The notes: generated by a model not told the origin, from the letters alone. Positions 7,844-15,552 are shown, counted from the first letter of the stretch. The stretch is DNA of 21,862 bases from CAXQRU01 sp964226685 (GCA_964226685.1 CAXQRU010000135.1:1-21862), one strand, 5' to 3'. Numbers and translations: made by a program.

Positions 7844-8367
7844 AAATCGTTGCATTTGGAGCATCTAGTAGCAAAAAGTCCATTAACAAAGCACTAGCAA
7901 CCTACGCCGCCTCCTTGGTCACTGGCGCCGATGTAGAAGTACTGGATTTAAATGACTATGAAATCCCACTCTTCTCTGAAGATAAGGAACAGGAACTCGG
8001 CCAACCCAAACTCGCCCAAAATTTTTTAGCCAAAATTGAAAGCGCCGATGCCCTAGTCATCTCCTACGCCGAACACAATGGCAGCTACACCGCCGCCTAC
8101 AAAAATTTATTTGATTGGGCCAGTCGCATCACCCGCAACGTATTTCAAGACAAACCCGCCATCTACCTCGCCACCTCACCAGGGCCAGGCGGCGCCAATA
8201 ATGTGTTAAGCTCAGCCGTTGGTTCTGCCTCATTTTTTGGTGCTAAGGTCAAAGGCAGCTTATCGATCCCCAAGTTTTATGACAACTTTGATGTAGAGAA
8301 GGGAGAGCTCACCAATGATGAGCTGAAGGAGCAGTTAAGTGGTTTAATGCAGGAATTGATCCTCTGA
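7840..8367 (+). CDS. NAD(P)H-dependent FMN reductase family protein
   Basis: The 175-residue flavodoxin-fold protein begins with the phosphate-binding loop GASSSKKSINKALA. PLFSEDKE and the family signature SYAEHNGSYTAAYKNLFDW follow, then ATSPGPGGANNV, as in the PF03358 azoreductase/chromate reductase/quinone reductase group. It probably reduces FMN, quinones or azo and nitro compounds using NADPH. It is the last gene of the DoxX-pirin operon and overlaps the second pirin by 4 bp. Confidence 0.92.
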   Translation: MKIVAFGASSSKKSINKALATYAASLVTGADVEVLDLNDYEIPLFSEDKEQELGQPKLAQNFLAKIESADALVISYAEHNGSYTAAYKNLFDWASRITRNVFQDKPAIYLATSPGPGGANNVLSSAVGSASFFGAKVKGSLSIPKFYDNFDVEKGELTNDELKEQLSGLMQELIL

Positions 8368-8385
8368 ATCTGTGGCTTTTCTCAC

Positions 8386-8408
8386 AAAAAATGCGGCTCT
8401 GCCGCATT
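8386..8408 (-). terminator. Rho-independent terminator of the SUKH gene
   Basis: AATGCGGC (8390-8397), loop TCT and GCCGCATT (8401-8408) form a perfect 8-bp stem. Read on the minus strand, the stem is followed by a run of six U (complement of 8386-8391), a classic intrinsic terminator 47 bp after the SUKH stop. On the plus strand the stem follows the FMN reductase stop by 22 bp but has only a poor U-tract, so it may act weakly in that direction. Confidence 0.85.
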
Positions 8409-8454
8409 ACTAACTTTCAATTTATAAACACTCAATCGGCTCTAAGTAGTCATA

Positions 8455-8985
8455 CTATTCCATTTCAATACTAATTCGATCTAAACAATAATCGTCAGCA
8501 TACATCAAGATATCTTTCCAATACTGTGACAAACTCTCATTCTCACATATCTGGTCGTATATAATCCTGAGCAATTTCCTTTCCCTAACTAGTCCAGAAG
8601 TCCTCTGATACCATTCAAACATTGCCCTCATAGATCGAGCAAAAGTCTGAATGGAGCTGTTTATCTCCGTTACTAGGTTATCATTTTCCATACTCACCAA
8701 AAGGACTCTACCACTGATCTCTTCAATACATATCCAATCATCAAATTGAGTATATTCAGCAGCCCCAATATGCCAGTACTGGCCCCACAACAGTGGCATT
8801 GACCACATAGAAGAGACTTGTTTTTCCCATAGATCAGTTAATCTAGTTGCCGTAGAAGCAAACCTAATGGTTAATTCTAGCTCAGGAACACGAAAAGTTT
8901 TCGGTAATCCATTACTCAACAAAAAAGTCGCGGCCGATGACGGTATAATTGGACGAGGTTCTGTAAATTCAAAGATATGAGGCAT
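8455..8985 (-). CDS. SUKH-4-like orphan immunity protein
   Basis: The 176-residue soluble protein has the order of features of the SUKH-4 (SMI1/KNR4-related) immunity family: an early FLLSNGLPK, a central block WHIGAAEYTQFDDWICIEE followed by GRVLLVSMEND, then an INSSIQTFARSMRAMFEWY segment. SUKH proteins neutralise polymorphic toxins delivered by neighbouring cells. No toxin gene lies next to it, so it may be an orphan immunity gene or a diverged relative. The start at 8985 is preferred because GGAAGG lies seven bases upstream; the ATG at 9000 has no ribosome site. The gene appears AT-richer than the operons around it, consistent with transfer. Confidence 0.7.
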   Translation of the reverse strand: MPHIFEFTEPRPIIPSSAATFLLSNGLPKTFRVPELELTIRFASTATRLTDLWEKQVSSMWSMPLLWGQYWHIGAAEYTQFDDWICIEEISGRVLLVSMENDNLVTEINSSIQTFARSMRAMFEWYQRTSGLVRERKLLRIIYDQICENESLSQYWKDILMYADDYCLDRISIEME

Positions 8986-9043
8986 GCCTTTACCTTCCAT
9001 AGCCAGATATTTCTTTTTGGTGGAAACTCAAACAAATACCCCA

Positions 9044-9067
9044 TACCGTAAAAACCCATTTTCGGTA
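9044..9067. repeat. Inverted repeat between PTH2-like and SUKH genes
   Basis: TACCG-t-AAAA pairs with TTTT-CGGTA around a five-base loop, giving nine base pairs with one bulged T. It lies between the stop of the PTH2-like gene and the start of the SUKH gene. No U-run follows on the minus strand, so it may separate or attenuate expression rather than end it. Confidence 0.4.
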
Positions 9068-9071
9068 AAAA

Positions 9072-9374
9072 TTATTTATACAACCTATAAAACTTAAATG
9101 GTTTCGGCCACTCAACTCTTGGTTTAAAGGCTATCGCAACCTCCTGTCCATTCAATGAAGACTCAGTGATCACAATATTATCTTCAAAGGATTTCGCTTT
9201 CTCAAATTCTTTTTCATTTACCTTGCAAATCACTTTATAGAACGGCCCGGACAACCATGCAATGACTTCTTCAGAATCTCGATACTTAAGGTAAGCACCC
9301 AAGGATGCATGAGCCACAGCAGTCATTGCATGCCCGAGCGACACGTCCTCTTTAACCAAGATATACATTTTCAT
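9072..9374 (-). CDS. PTH2-family (peptidyl-tRNA hydrolase 2-like) protein
   Basis: The 100-residue protein resembles the PTH2 family, which in archaea and eukaryotes releases peptides from peptidyl-tRNA. The run MYILVKEDVSLGHAMTAVAHASLGAY matches the family N-terminus, including the basic/His-Ala-rich helix, and CKVNEKEFEKAK and SSLNGQEVAIAFKP match the later strands. Bacteria normally use the unrelated Pth1, so this would be an extra, possibly regulatory, member. AGGA lies eight bases before the ATG at 9374. It is divergent from the large surface protein and precedes the SUKH gene by 86 bp. Confidence 0.75.
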   Translation of the reverse strand: MKMYILVKEDVSLGHAMTAVAHASLGAYLKYRDSEEVIAWLSGPFYKVICKVNEKEFEKAKSFEDNIVITESSLNGQEVAIAFKPRVEWPKPFKFYRLYK

Positions 9375-9489
9375 GATGAATTTCCTATTTGAGCAGTATG
9401 CCCTTTATTTTTGATAACAGAGTAAATGGACAGCCCTATTAAATGCAATAATCGTGATCAATATTCAATCTCAACCGTTAATGGTGACA

Positions 9490-9512
9490 CATTTTTTTGG
9501 CGCAAAAAAATG
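9490..9512. promoter_or_regulatory. Perfect 10-bp inverted repeat upstream of the surface protein gene
   Basis: CATTTTTTTG-GCG-CAAAAAAATG has two perfect 10-base arms around a 3-base centre. It ends directly before a CATAAT that could be a -10 (9513-9518), so the dyad would cover the -35 and spacer, the usual place for an operator. The ATG follows 34 bp later. There is no good -35 hexamer, which suggests that a regulator binding this dyad decides expression. As RNA it would be an A:U-rich hairpin. Confidence 0.55.
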
Positions 9513-9546
9513 CATAATTAATTGAAACAAAAAATAAGAGTCAATC

Positions 9547-12500
9547 ATGAACCGTAAATCCATTTCCCAAAAGCTCGCTCTGTTCCTTCTGTCTATACCT
9601 CTTTCCGTTTATGCGTTTAATCAACAGGACTCAGCGCAATATGTGAACCAGTTCTCTCAGCTAACGGCAAATTCCTATGCCGCAGTTGATGATCTTAGCA
9701 AGGTGCCTGGAGCGTTACTCAGTGCTTGCCGCAATGTTGGGCGTCAAAATTCAACGGGTATGGTAATGATCACAGAGCCAATGCCGACAATCTTAGGCAG
9801 CGCCTCGGTTCAACAGCGATGTGGTGAAACCAATGAGTGTGTCATTGGCGAAAATGTCACGGTTAATATTGACGGGCCCTTAAAACTCCACTCTTTGATC
9901 GTCAAAAATGGCGGAGCGGTGCAATGGAATGATCAAACGCAGACCCATTCGGACAACTGGATTTGTGCTGGTTACGCGGTGGTTGAAGCGGGCGGTACTT
10001 GGGACATGAATTTACAAGATGCCTCAAAGCGCGCTTGGATATACATCATGAATAACGGCGCAACTCACAGTGGGCTTCGCACCCGAGCTTTTGGTAGCTA
10101 TATGCCGATGGATCATAATGGCAACCACATGATGATGTCTCACTCGGAGCCTCACCTTAGCGTCATCGGTCGCGAACTTGGTCGCACATGGTCATTGCTG
10201 GCTGAGCCTTTAACCCCTAACTCAATGTCGATTAGAGTGATGCATGACCCGATTGCAATGGGTTGGCAAGCGGGAGATCGCATTGCCATTGCCCCGACTG
10301 AAAGCGGCATGGACGATAATGCTCAAGACTTTTTCATTTCCGCACTGCTCTCAGATGGCACAATCACTCTAAACACAAGCAGTAACAACTCATCTACTCA
10401 CATAGCCGATCGTAGTTGGGCCGGTGTCACCGCTGCTTCATTGCGCTCGGCTGAAGTCATCAATCTCAGTCGCAATATCATCATTACGGGTGACGATTTT
10501 GAAGAGCTGGCCTGTGATGCCTCTTTGCGCGAATCAGGGCCAGGTTTTGGCACTTCCACCCAGGGGTGCATGTGCTCGGGCAATCGAAATTCCTGCACGA
10601 TGGGTCTGCATACCGCCTCAGCTCATGGCGGTTTTTCAGAGATTGCCAATGTTCGCGTAGAAAAGTGTGGACAGCGAGGAGTTGAAGGTAAGTACTGCCT
10701 GCACTTTCATCATATGCAGGACTGCTCGGATAATGCATCGGAAACTGGCTCACATTGTATCTCTCGCAATAACGCAGTGGAGTTCTCACAACAGCGTGGC
10801 CTTATCGTCCATTCCACTCATCATGCACAAGTAGAGTCTAATGTATTCTACGATGTTCGCGGCGCAAATTTGTATATTGAAGATGGCAATGAGATGCTCA
10901 ATACCATCGCCTACAACGTAGGCATTTGCCCTCGTGGCGACAACGGCTGCACACTACCTGGCACATCCAATGGACAAGGTGATACCTCGCTTAACCAGTC
11001 GGGGCTTTACATGGAAAGCCCAAACAATTTATTGGTGGGCAACCGTATGGCTAATCATTTTAACGGTATGTTTAATAATGCCGGCAATGGCCGTGGGCCT
11101 GTTGAAGGCCAAGTTTGTGGGGACAATGCGCCCATCGGCTTATGGGAAGGTAATACTTTTCATTCTAATGGACGATTTGGCACCTATTTGTTGAACGGTA
11201 ATTTTCCCAGACAACATACCGGCCAGTCCGTGGCCAATAACGGTACCACCAATGGCGATGACGACTGCGCGGCATACGATGTGATGGGTGATGATCTTGG
11301 CTTATCGTCGGTAATTTCTAATCATTTCGATTACGGCAATACCTTTGTCGGTCAATACGGTGCGGGCGACATCCAATACATGAATCACGTTAATATCGAT
11401 AACTTGAATGCGGTATACTGGAAAGAAACGAAAACCTTTGAAAATGGTTGTTCAGCGCATATCACCGATTCATATTTTGAAGATGGCAGTGCAGACCTAC
11501 CCGATGCCATGGGTGCCTTTATTATCGAAAATACCACCTTTAATAATTACGGGCTGCGAGCCAACCACCACTGTGACGTGGGAGTGACCGGCTTTCTTTG
11601 TATGCCGCATTATGTATTGCATAATGTAACCTGGATTGACGGCCGCAATACTTGGATGGACTTTGATATTAATAATGGCAATACCAACGATGGAGGCATA
11701 TTTACTTTATCCCCAGAAAATATCGCCGCCAAAAATGATGGCGCTACCTTTGATATTTTTCCGCAAGAATATAACTCGCTGGTATCGCAGAACTTTAGCT
11801 ATCTATTGAATCTACCGCAAGAGAACTGCACACTCGCCAGTGCGATAGGGCTTGGCAATCGTTACGACAATGGCATTTTATGTGAAGCACCTCTCACAGC
11901 TTTAAAGATTTTCACAAGAAATCATAATGGTGGCAATTTATTACTCACGGTTTTTGACAATGAGACAAACACGCAATTAGCCCAACAACAGGTTCCCCAC
12001 ATAAACATTACTGCTAACAAGCAAGGCTATTCTATACCCGTCATTTCTGGTGATAAATATCGCTATGTGGTCTCATTGGTTTCAGGGAATGCCATTGGCT
12101 CTGACTGGGTGATTGATTTCGGTGATTTAACCGTAAGTAACCGATGGGGGGTTGAACATCTTCATCTTGAAGTTCAGGGTCGAAGCTGTAACGGCACCAT
12201 CTATTCAAACCATGACCGACGCTTCTATGCTGCCGGTGACTTCACAAACGAAATGTGGGGAAGAGGTGCGTGCACCGGATACCCAAGTATGCCCGCAGCA
12301 GACTGCAGCGTGATGCCAGATTTAACCATGAACCAAAACCCAGCTTATTCGCAATGGCGAAATACTTTAGACTCTGCCTGCAGCAACGTCGACTGTGGCG
12401 AGAATGGAGCATGCGCAGCGCGATACTTAGGCTCTGACATTCCTGTTTTACCGTCGTACCAATGCGTCTGTAAAGCGGGCTGGTTTGGGACAAATTGTGA

Positions 12501-14295
12501 GAGCCAGGATCCCAATGCTCAACCAGAACCCCCGACCACTGGAGGCGGCCCCAATGAGGAACCTGAGCCTACCACTGGTGGTCAGGGACCCACCAATGGA
12601 CCCGCACCCGCACCCGCACCTGCACCTCAACCACAGCCAACTTCTAATGGCACTATCACAGGACTGCAACTCGTCAATACCAATACTGATATGATCTTAC
12701 AGTCTCTCAATGCCAATGACACTCTCAACCAGTCTACTGTCGGCACTGAGCTAAGCGTCATCGCTACAACAAATGGCTCTGTTGCGCGAGTCGAGTTCTC
12801 CTACGGCGATTCACTTCAATTCAACCATACTGAAAACACCGCCCCCTATGCATTGAATGGGGATGTTGGTGGCGGCTACAATGCCTCCACCTATCTACAA
12901 ACGGCGGGCCTAAAACGGGTTCGTGCAACGGCATTTGATACCAATAGTATTCAGATCGATAGCACCGAATTGAGCTTCATGATCACCGACACCATAACAC
13001 CACAACCGGAGCCTCAGCCTGAGCCAGAGCCACAACCTGAGCCAAGCGGCAACATTACGATTAATGGTCGGTTTTTGTTAGTCAATAACGAGCACTATCA
13101 AATTAAAGGAGTGGCATGGAATCCTATTCCCCGCGGTGGCTCACACCCGAACGACTTGGATTTTGCACGCTATGCAGACATCGATATTCCATTAATGCAA
13201 GAGATGGGGATTAATACCGTTCGAACCTATGAGCCTATAGTGAACACAGTGGTACTGGATAAATTGCATGCCGCCGGCATCAAGGTGATTAATTCAGCGT
13301 ACAGTTGGGGCGGGAACAATGTTGAGAGTGTGGATGCTGTAGTGAATGCTGTAAAAGGCCACCCTGCAATATTAATGTGGTCTATCGGCAATGAATGGAA
13401 CTACAACGGTTTATACGCAGGGCTTGACTTTAATACCTCTGCCACTCGTGTTAATGAAGTCGCAGCTCGTATCAAAACATTAGACCCGAACACACCGGTG
13501 GCCACAATTTATGGTGAGCTACCAAGCAGTAGCTTAGTTCAACGATTAAATCATGTGGATGTATGGGCCATCAACGTCTATCGAGGCATCTCATTTGGGG
13601 ATTTATTTGATCGCTGGCATGTGATTTCGGACAAACCCATGTTTATCGGTGAGTATGGAGCTGATGCTTATAATGCAAATAGCAATGGACTGGGCGTAGT
13701 CGGTTACGATCCCAACAGTCAGAGCATTGCCGTAGCCGCCTTGACCTTAGAAATATTTGACAACATCGTTACCGAAGACGTCCTGGGTAATCAGCGAGGC
13801 GTACTTGGGGGTACCCTCTTTAGCTGGGCTGATGAGTGGTGGAAAGCGGGCAACCCTAACGAGCAGGACTCTGGTGGAGTAGCACCAGGTGGCGGCCCTT
13901 ATCCCGATGCTACGTTTAACGAAGAGTACTGGGGAATTGTTGATATTGATCGGAATCGGCGTTGTGGTTTTTACAACCTGAAAGCACTATATGCTTCAAT
14001 TGATAGTCAAGTGCTTTTTGTAGAGATACCCTGCGATGGCGAAATTCCAGAGCCACAGCCAACAGCACCTCAACCTGCTGAGCCTCCAGCAGAGCCACAG
14101 CCAACAGCGCCTCAACCTGCTGAACCTCCAGCAGAGCCACAGCCGACAGCGCCTCAACCTGCTGAGCCGCAGCCGACAACACAAAACAAATCAGGTGGAG
14201 GCTCGCTCTCTTGGATAGAACTGATGGCACTGTTGCTTCTTGTCGCCGCTAGAGAGATCTTGGCTAAAAATAAAAAATTACTTAAGGAGGCCTAA
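9547..14295 (+). CDS. Large GlyGly-CTERM surface protein: G8/beta-helix, EGF, Ig-like and GH-A-like glycosidase modules
   Basis: The 1582-residue exported protein has a signal peptide (residues 1-23, cleavage after VYA). Residues ~98-320 resemble the G8 region of CEMIP/TMEM2 and fibrocystin-like proteins (GRTWSLLAEP, GDRIAIAPTE, RSAEVINLSRNIIITGDD). A right-handed beta-helix follows to ~745 with the conserved CLHFHHMQD and NLYIEDGNEMLNT. A Cys-rich beta-sandwich precedes an EGF domain (Cys945, 950, 956, 973, 975, 984; CVCKAGWFGTNC fits the EGF signature). Pro-rich linkers flank an Ig-like domain (~1034-1148). Residues ~1170-1493 resemble a clan GH-A (GH2-like) barrel, with likely acid/base Glu1283 in WSIGNEW and nucleophile Glu1369 in FIGEYG. 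Three 14-residue Pro/Glu repeats lead to SGGGSLSW (1549-1556), a hydrophobic helix and a basic tail: a GlyGly-CTERM signal. AAGAG precedes the ATG by six bases. It is probably secreted by type II secretion, cut by the adjacent rhombosortase and lipid-anchored (inference). The glycan substrate is unknown. Confidence 0.9.
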   Translation: MNRKSISQKLALFLLSIPLSVYAFNQQDSAQYVNQFSQLTANSYAAVDDLSKVPGALLSACRNVGRQNSTGMVMITEPMPTILGSASVQQRCGETNECVIGENVTVNIDGPLKLHSLIVKNGGAVQWNDQTQTHSDNWICAGYAVVEAGGTWDMNLQDASKRAWIYIMNNGATHSGLRTRAFGSYMPMDHNGNHMMMSHSEPHLSVIGRELGRTWSLLAEPLTPNSMSIRVMHDPIAMGWQAGDRIAIAPTESGMDDNAQDFFISALLSDGTITLNTSSNNSSTHIADRSWAGVTAASLRSAEVINLSRNIIITGDDFEELACDASLRESGPGFGTSTQGCMCSGNRNSCTMGLHTASAHGGFSEIANVRVEKCGQRGVEGKYCLHFHHMQDCSDNASETGSHCISRNNAVEFSQQRGLIVHSTHHAQVESNVFYDVRGANLYIEDGNEMLNTIAYNVGICPRGDNGCTLPGTSNGQGDTSLNQSGLYMESPNNLLVGNRMANHFNGMFNNAGNGRGPVEGQVCGDNAPIGLWEGNTFHSNGRFGTYLLNGNFPRQHTGQSVANNGTTNGDDDCAAYDVMGDDLGLSSVISNHFDYGNTFVGQYGAGDIQYMNHVNIDNLNAVYWKETKTFENGCSAHITDSYFEDGSADLPDAMGAFIIENTTFNNYGLRANHHCDVGVTGFLCMPHYVLHNVTWIDGRNTWMDFDINNGNTNDGGIFTLSPENIAAKNDGATFDIFPQEYNSLVSQNFSYLLNLPQENCTLASAIGLGNRYDNGILCEAPLTALKIFTRNHNGGNLLLTVFDNETNTQLAQQQVPHINITANKQGYSIPVISGDKYRYVVSLVSGNAIGSDWVIDFGDLTVSNRWGVEHLHLEVQGRSCNGTIYSNHDRRFYAAGDFTNEMWGRGACTGYPSMPAADCSVMPDLTMNQNPAYSQWRNTLDSACSNVDCGENGACAARYLGSDIPVLPSYQCVCKAGWFGTNCESQDPNAQPEPPTTGGGPNEEPEPTTGGQGPTNGPAPAPAPAPQPQPTSNGTITGLQLVNTNTDMILQSLNANDTLNQSTVGTELSVIATTNGSVARVEFSYGDSLQFNHTENTAPYALNGDVGGGYNASTYLQTAGLKRVRATAFDTNSIQIDSTELSFMITDTITPQPEPQPEPEPQPEPSGNITINGRFLLVNNEHYQIKGVAWNPIPRGGSHPNDLDFARYADIDIPLMQEMGINTVRTYEPIVNTVVLDKLHAAGIKVINSAYSWGGNNVESVDAVVNAVKGHPAILMWSIGNEWNYNGLYAGLDFNTSATRVNEVAARIKTLDPNTPVATIYGELPSSSLVQRLNHVDVWAINVYRGISFGDLFDRWHVISDKPMFIGEYGADAYNANSNGLGVVGYDPNSQSIAVAALTLEIFDNIVTEDVLGNQRGVLGGTLFSWADEWWKAGNPNEQDSGGVAPGGGPYPDATFNEEYWGIVDIDRNRRCGFYNLKALYASIDSQVLFVEIPCDGEIPEPQPTAPQPAEPPAEPQPTAPQPAEPPAEPQPTAPQPAEPQPTTQNKSGGGSLSWIELMALLLLVAAREILAKNKKLLKEA
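14050..14175 (+). repeat. 42-bp tandem repeats encoding a Pro/Glu/Gln stalk
   Basis: Two full copies and one partial copy (14050-14091, 14092-14133, 14134-14166, then a degenerate end) of a 42-bp unit encode EPQPTAPQPAEPPA. The copies differ at only a few third positions, so copy number may vary between strains. The stalk joins the glycosidase domain to the GlyGly-CTERM tail and would hold the enzyme away from the membrane. Confidence 0.85.
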
Positions 14296-14362
14296 CATAA
14301 CATTGATAAAATAAACAATATCAGTGTAAGCTAACCTGAGGTTCATCAACATAAGAGTGACT

Positions 14363-14971
14363 ATGCGTTTGACATGCTCAAGCTCATCAATGATCAATAC
14401 CTTACTCATTCTTATGTTGTTGCTGGCTCCCCTCCCCTCTGTGATCGAACTACTCTCGCTTAAACCACAGTATCAATTTGACCAGTTCTTTATCGAAGGT
14501 TGGCGTATTTTTACGAGCCACTTGATACATAACAACTGGCCACATTTATTACTCAATGTAGCTAATCTTCTTCTGGTACGCCTACTCTTTAAGGATTGGC
14601 CACCCCAAAAATCATTGATACTATTTCTACTGTTGTGTGCATTTTTTATTAGCCTAGGTTTATGGCTAACCTTAGACATTGAATACTATGTCGGTTTTTC
14701 AGGTATTTTTCACGGCTTGCTGACATACCTTTTGCTATACCATTGGAAGAGATTACCTATTATTATCAGCATTGCCACGCTGGCTTTGGCCATAAAAATT
14801 GTTTTTGAGCAACGGTATGGCCCTAGCATGCATCTATCAACGCTGATTGATGCACAAGTGATTGTTGATGCACATACTATGGGGTTTATCTTTGGGATTA
14901 TTTTCTTTGCGTTTGATAGACAATATCGAAAATATCGAGACAGAAAACCGTCAGCTATTGGTAATCAATAA
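14363..14971 (+). CDS. rrtA: Rhombosortase (GlyGly-CTERM-processing rhomboid protease)
   Basis: The 202-residue inner-membrane protein of about six helices has the short rhomboid core typical of rhombosortases. Key motifs are SHLIHNNWPHLLLNV (residues 52-66, the L1/TM2 His-Asn region), catalytic Ser113 in GFSGIFHG, KIVFEQRYGP (145-154) and catalytic His171 in DAHTMGFIFG. Rhombosortases cut GlyGly-CTERM tails in the membrane so that the substrate can receive a lipid-type anchor. The gene starts 67 bp after a gene whose product ends in such a tail. ATG 14363 is chosen because AAGAG lies five bases upstream; a GTG at 14357 overlaps that site. A short dyad AACCTGAGGTT precedes the gene. Confidence 0.92.
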   Translation: MRLTCSSSSMINTLLILMLLLAPLPSVIELLSLKPQYQFDQFFIEGWRIFTSHLIHNNWPHLLLNVANLLLVRLLFKDWPPQKSLILFLLLCAFFISLGLWLTLDIEYYVGFSGIFHGLLTYLLLYHWKRLPIIISIATLALAIKIVFEQRYGPSMHLSTLIDAQVIVDAHTMGFIFGIIFFAFDRQYRKYRDRKPSAIGNQ

Positions 14972-15280
14972 CGAAAACTTATTAATAAGCTTAATCATCC
15001 ACAACCCTAATTTTTGTTGGCACATGGCAAAAGAGACAACATCTCCTTTATACTTCCCTCACACATATCACCAACTGACTAAGTAGAGGTGGCCGTAACT
15101 TGAGTCCTTTTTACTGATAATTACTGATAAGAAAAGGCTCGCATTTTTGAGCATAGCCATGACTCTGACAAGAAACTTGAGCGTCGTAGACACCAGTAAT
15201 TTGATTAACAAAAATAGTGTTTTACAGATTTATCTATAAAGGATGTTTGATTGCTAGGTTTACCAGCTTAAGAAAAGAAT
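14972..15280. other. Intergenic stretch without a convincing gene
   Basis: This 309-bp gap between the rhombosortase gene and the tRNA shows a perfect 12-bp palindrome CTTATTAATAAG (14978-14989), a direct tandem duplication of TTACTGATAA (15111-15130) and a hairpin around it. A frame of 26 codons from an ATG near 15159 has no ribosome site. I see no protein gene here. Confidence 0.6.
15102..15147 (+). terminator. Possible terminator hairpin after the rhombosortase gene
   Basis: GAG-t-CCTTTT (15102-15111) pairs with AAAAGG-CTC (15132-15140), nine base pairs with one bulge and a 20-base loop made by the TTACTGATAA duplication. GCATTTTT follows, giving a U5 run. The long loop makes this a weak terminator prediction. 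Confidence 0.35.
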
Positions 15281-15357
<77 letters not shown>

Positions 15358-15362
15358 CCGAC

Positions 15363-15388
15363 GTCAACTACTGGCGTTTAATGTTGAC
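15363..15388. repeat. Inverted repeat in the tRNA leader
   Basis: GTCAAC (15363-15368) and GTTGAC (15383-15388) form a six-pair stem with a 14-base loop just upstream of the tRNA 5' end. It could aid or mark processing of the precursor transcript. Confidence 0.4.
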
Positions 15389-15416
15389 TTTCTGCTGATC
15401 TCTCAACAGGGCGCGT

Positions 15417-15446
15417 AGTATAAACAAAGCCAAACTATTAGGTCAA
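15417..15446 (-). promoter_or_regulatory. tRNA-fMet promoter with GC-rich discriminator
   Basis: On the minus strand TTGACC (15441-15446) and TATACT (15417-15422) each match five of six consensus bases and are 18 bp apart. The -10 is followed by ACGCGCCC, the GC-rich discriminator typical of stable-RNA promoters under growth-rate (ppGpp) control. Transcription should start near 15410, giving a leader of about 50 bases. Confidence 0.8.
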
Positions 15447-15453
15447 GGGCATA

Positions 15454-15552
15454 TTAATATTTTTTTCTATGCCCTGATCGAATAACAAGAATAAAACCCA
15501 CAGCCAGAAGTAAAACGGGATAATGTTGTACCAATAACTCTAACATGATCAT
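15454..15552 (-). CDS. Probable 32-residue single-span membrane protein
   Basis: The frame reads MIMLELLVQHYPVLLLAVGF and continues to a basic end GHRKKY. One hydrophobic helix spans about residues 11-24, followed by positive residues that would keep the C-terminus in the cytoplasm. AAGGA lies eight bases before the second ATG (15546), which is therefore the likely start, or two bases before the first (15552). It stops 8 bp before the tRNA promoter -35. The combination of a ribosome site, a membrane helix and positive end residues makes chance less likely, but no family is recognised. Confidence 0.5.
   Translation of the reverse strand: MIMLELLVQHYPVLLLAVGFILVIRSGHRKKY

Noticed and set aside
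10484..10789. 101-codon minus-strand frame inside the surface protein gene
   Set aside because: Antisense shadow of a conserved beta-helix region, low-complexity and without recognisable features.
13916..14230. 104-codon minus-strand Leu/Ala/Val-rich frame
   Set aside because: It is the antisense reading of the 42-bp Pro/Glu repeats, which produces an apparent repeat protein.
14284..14290. Perfect AAGGAGG Shine-Dalgarno
   Set aside because: It is the coding sequence for the last codons of the surface protein; no start codon follows at a suitable distance.
14862..15086. 74-codon frame overlapping the rhombosortase 3' end
   Set aside because: Out of frame with a clear gene for half its length, and the rest has no features or ribosome site.
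15159..15239. 26-codon plus-strand frame upstream of the tRNA
   Set aside because: No ribosome site, no hydrophobic or conserved feature.
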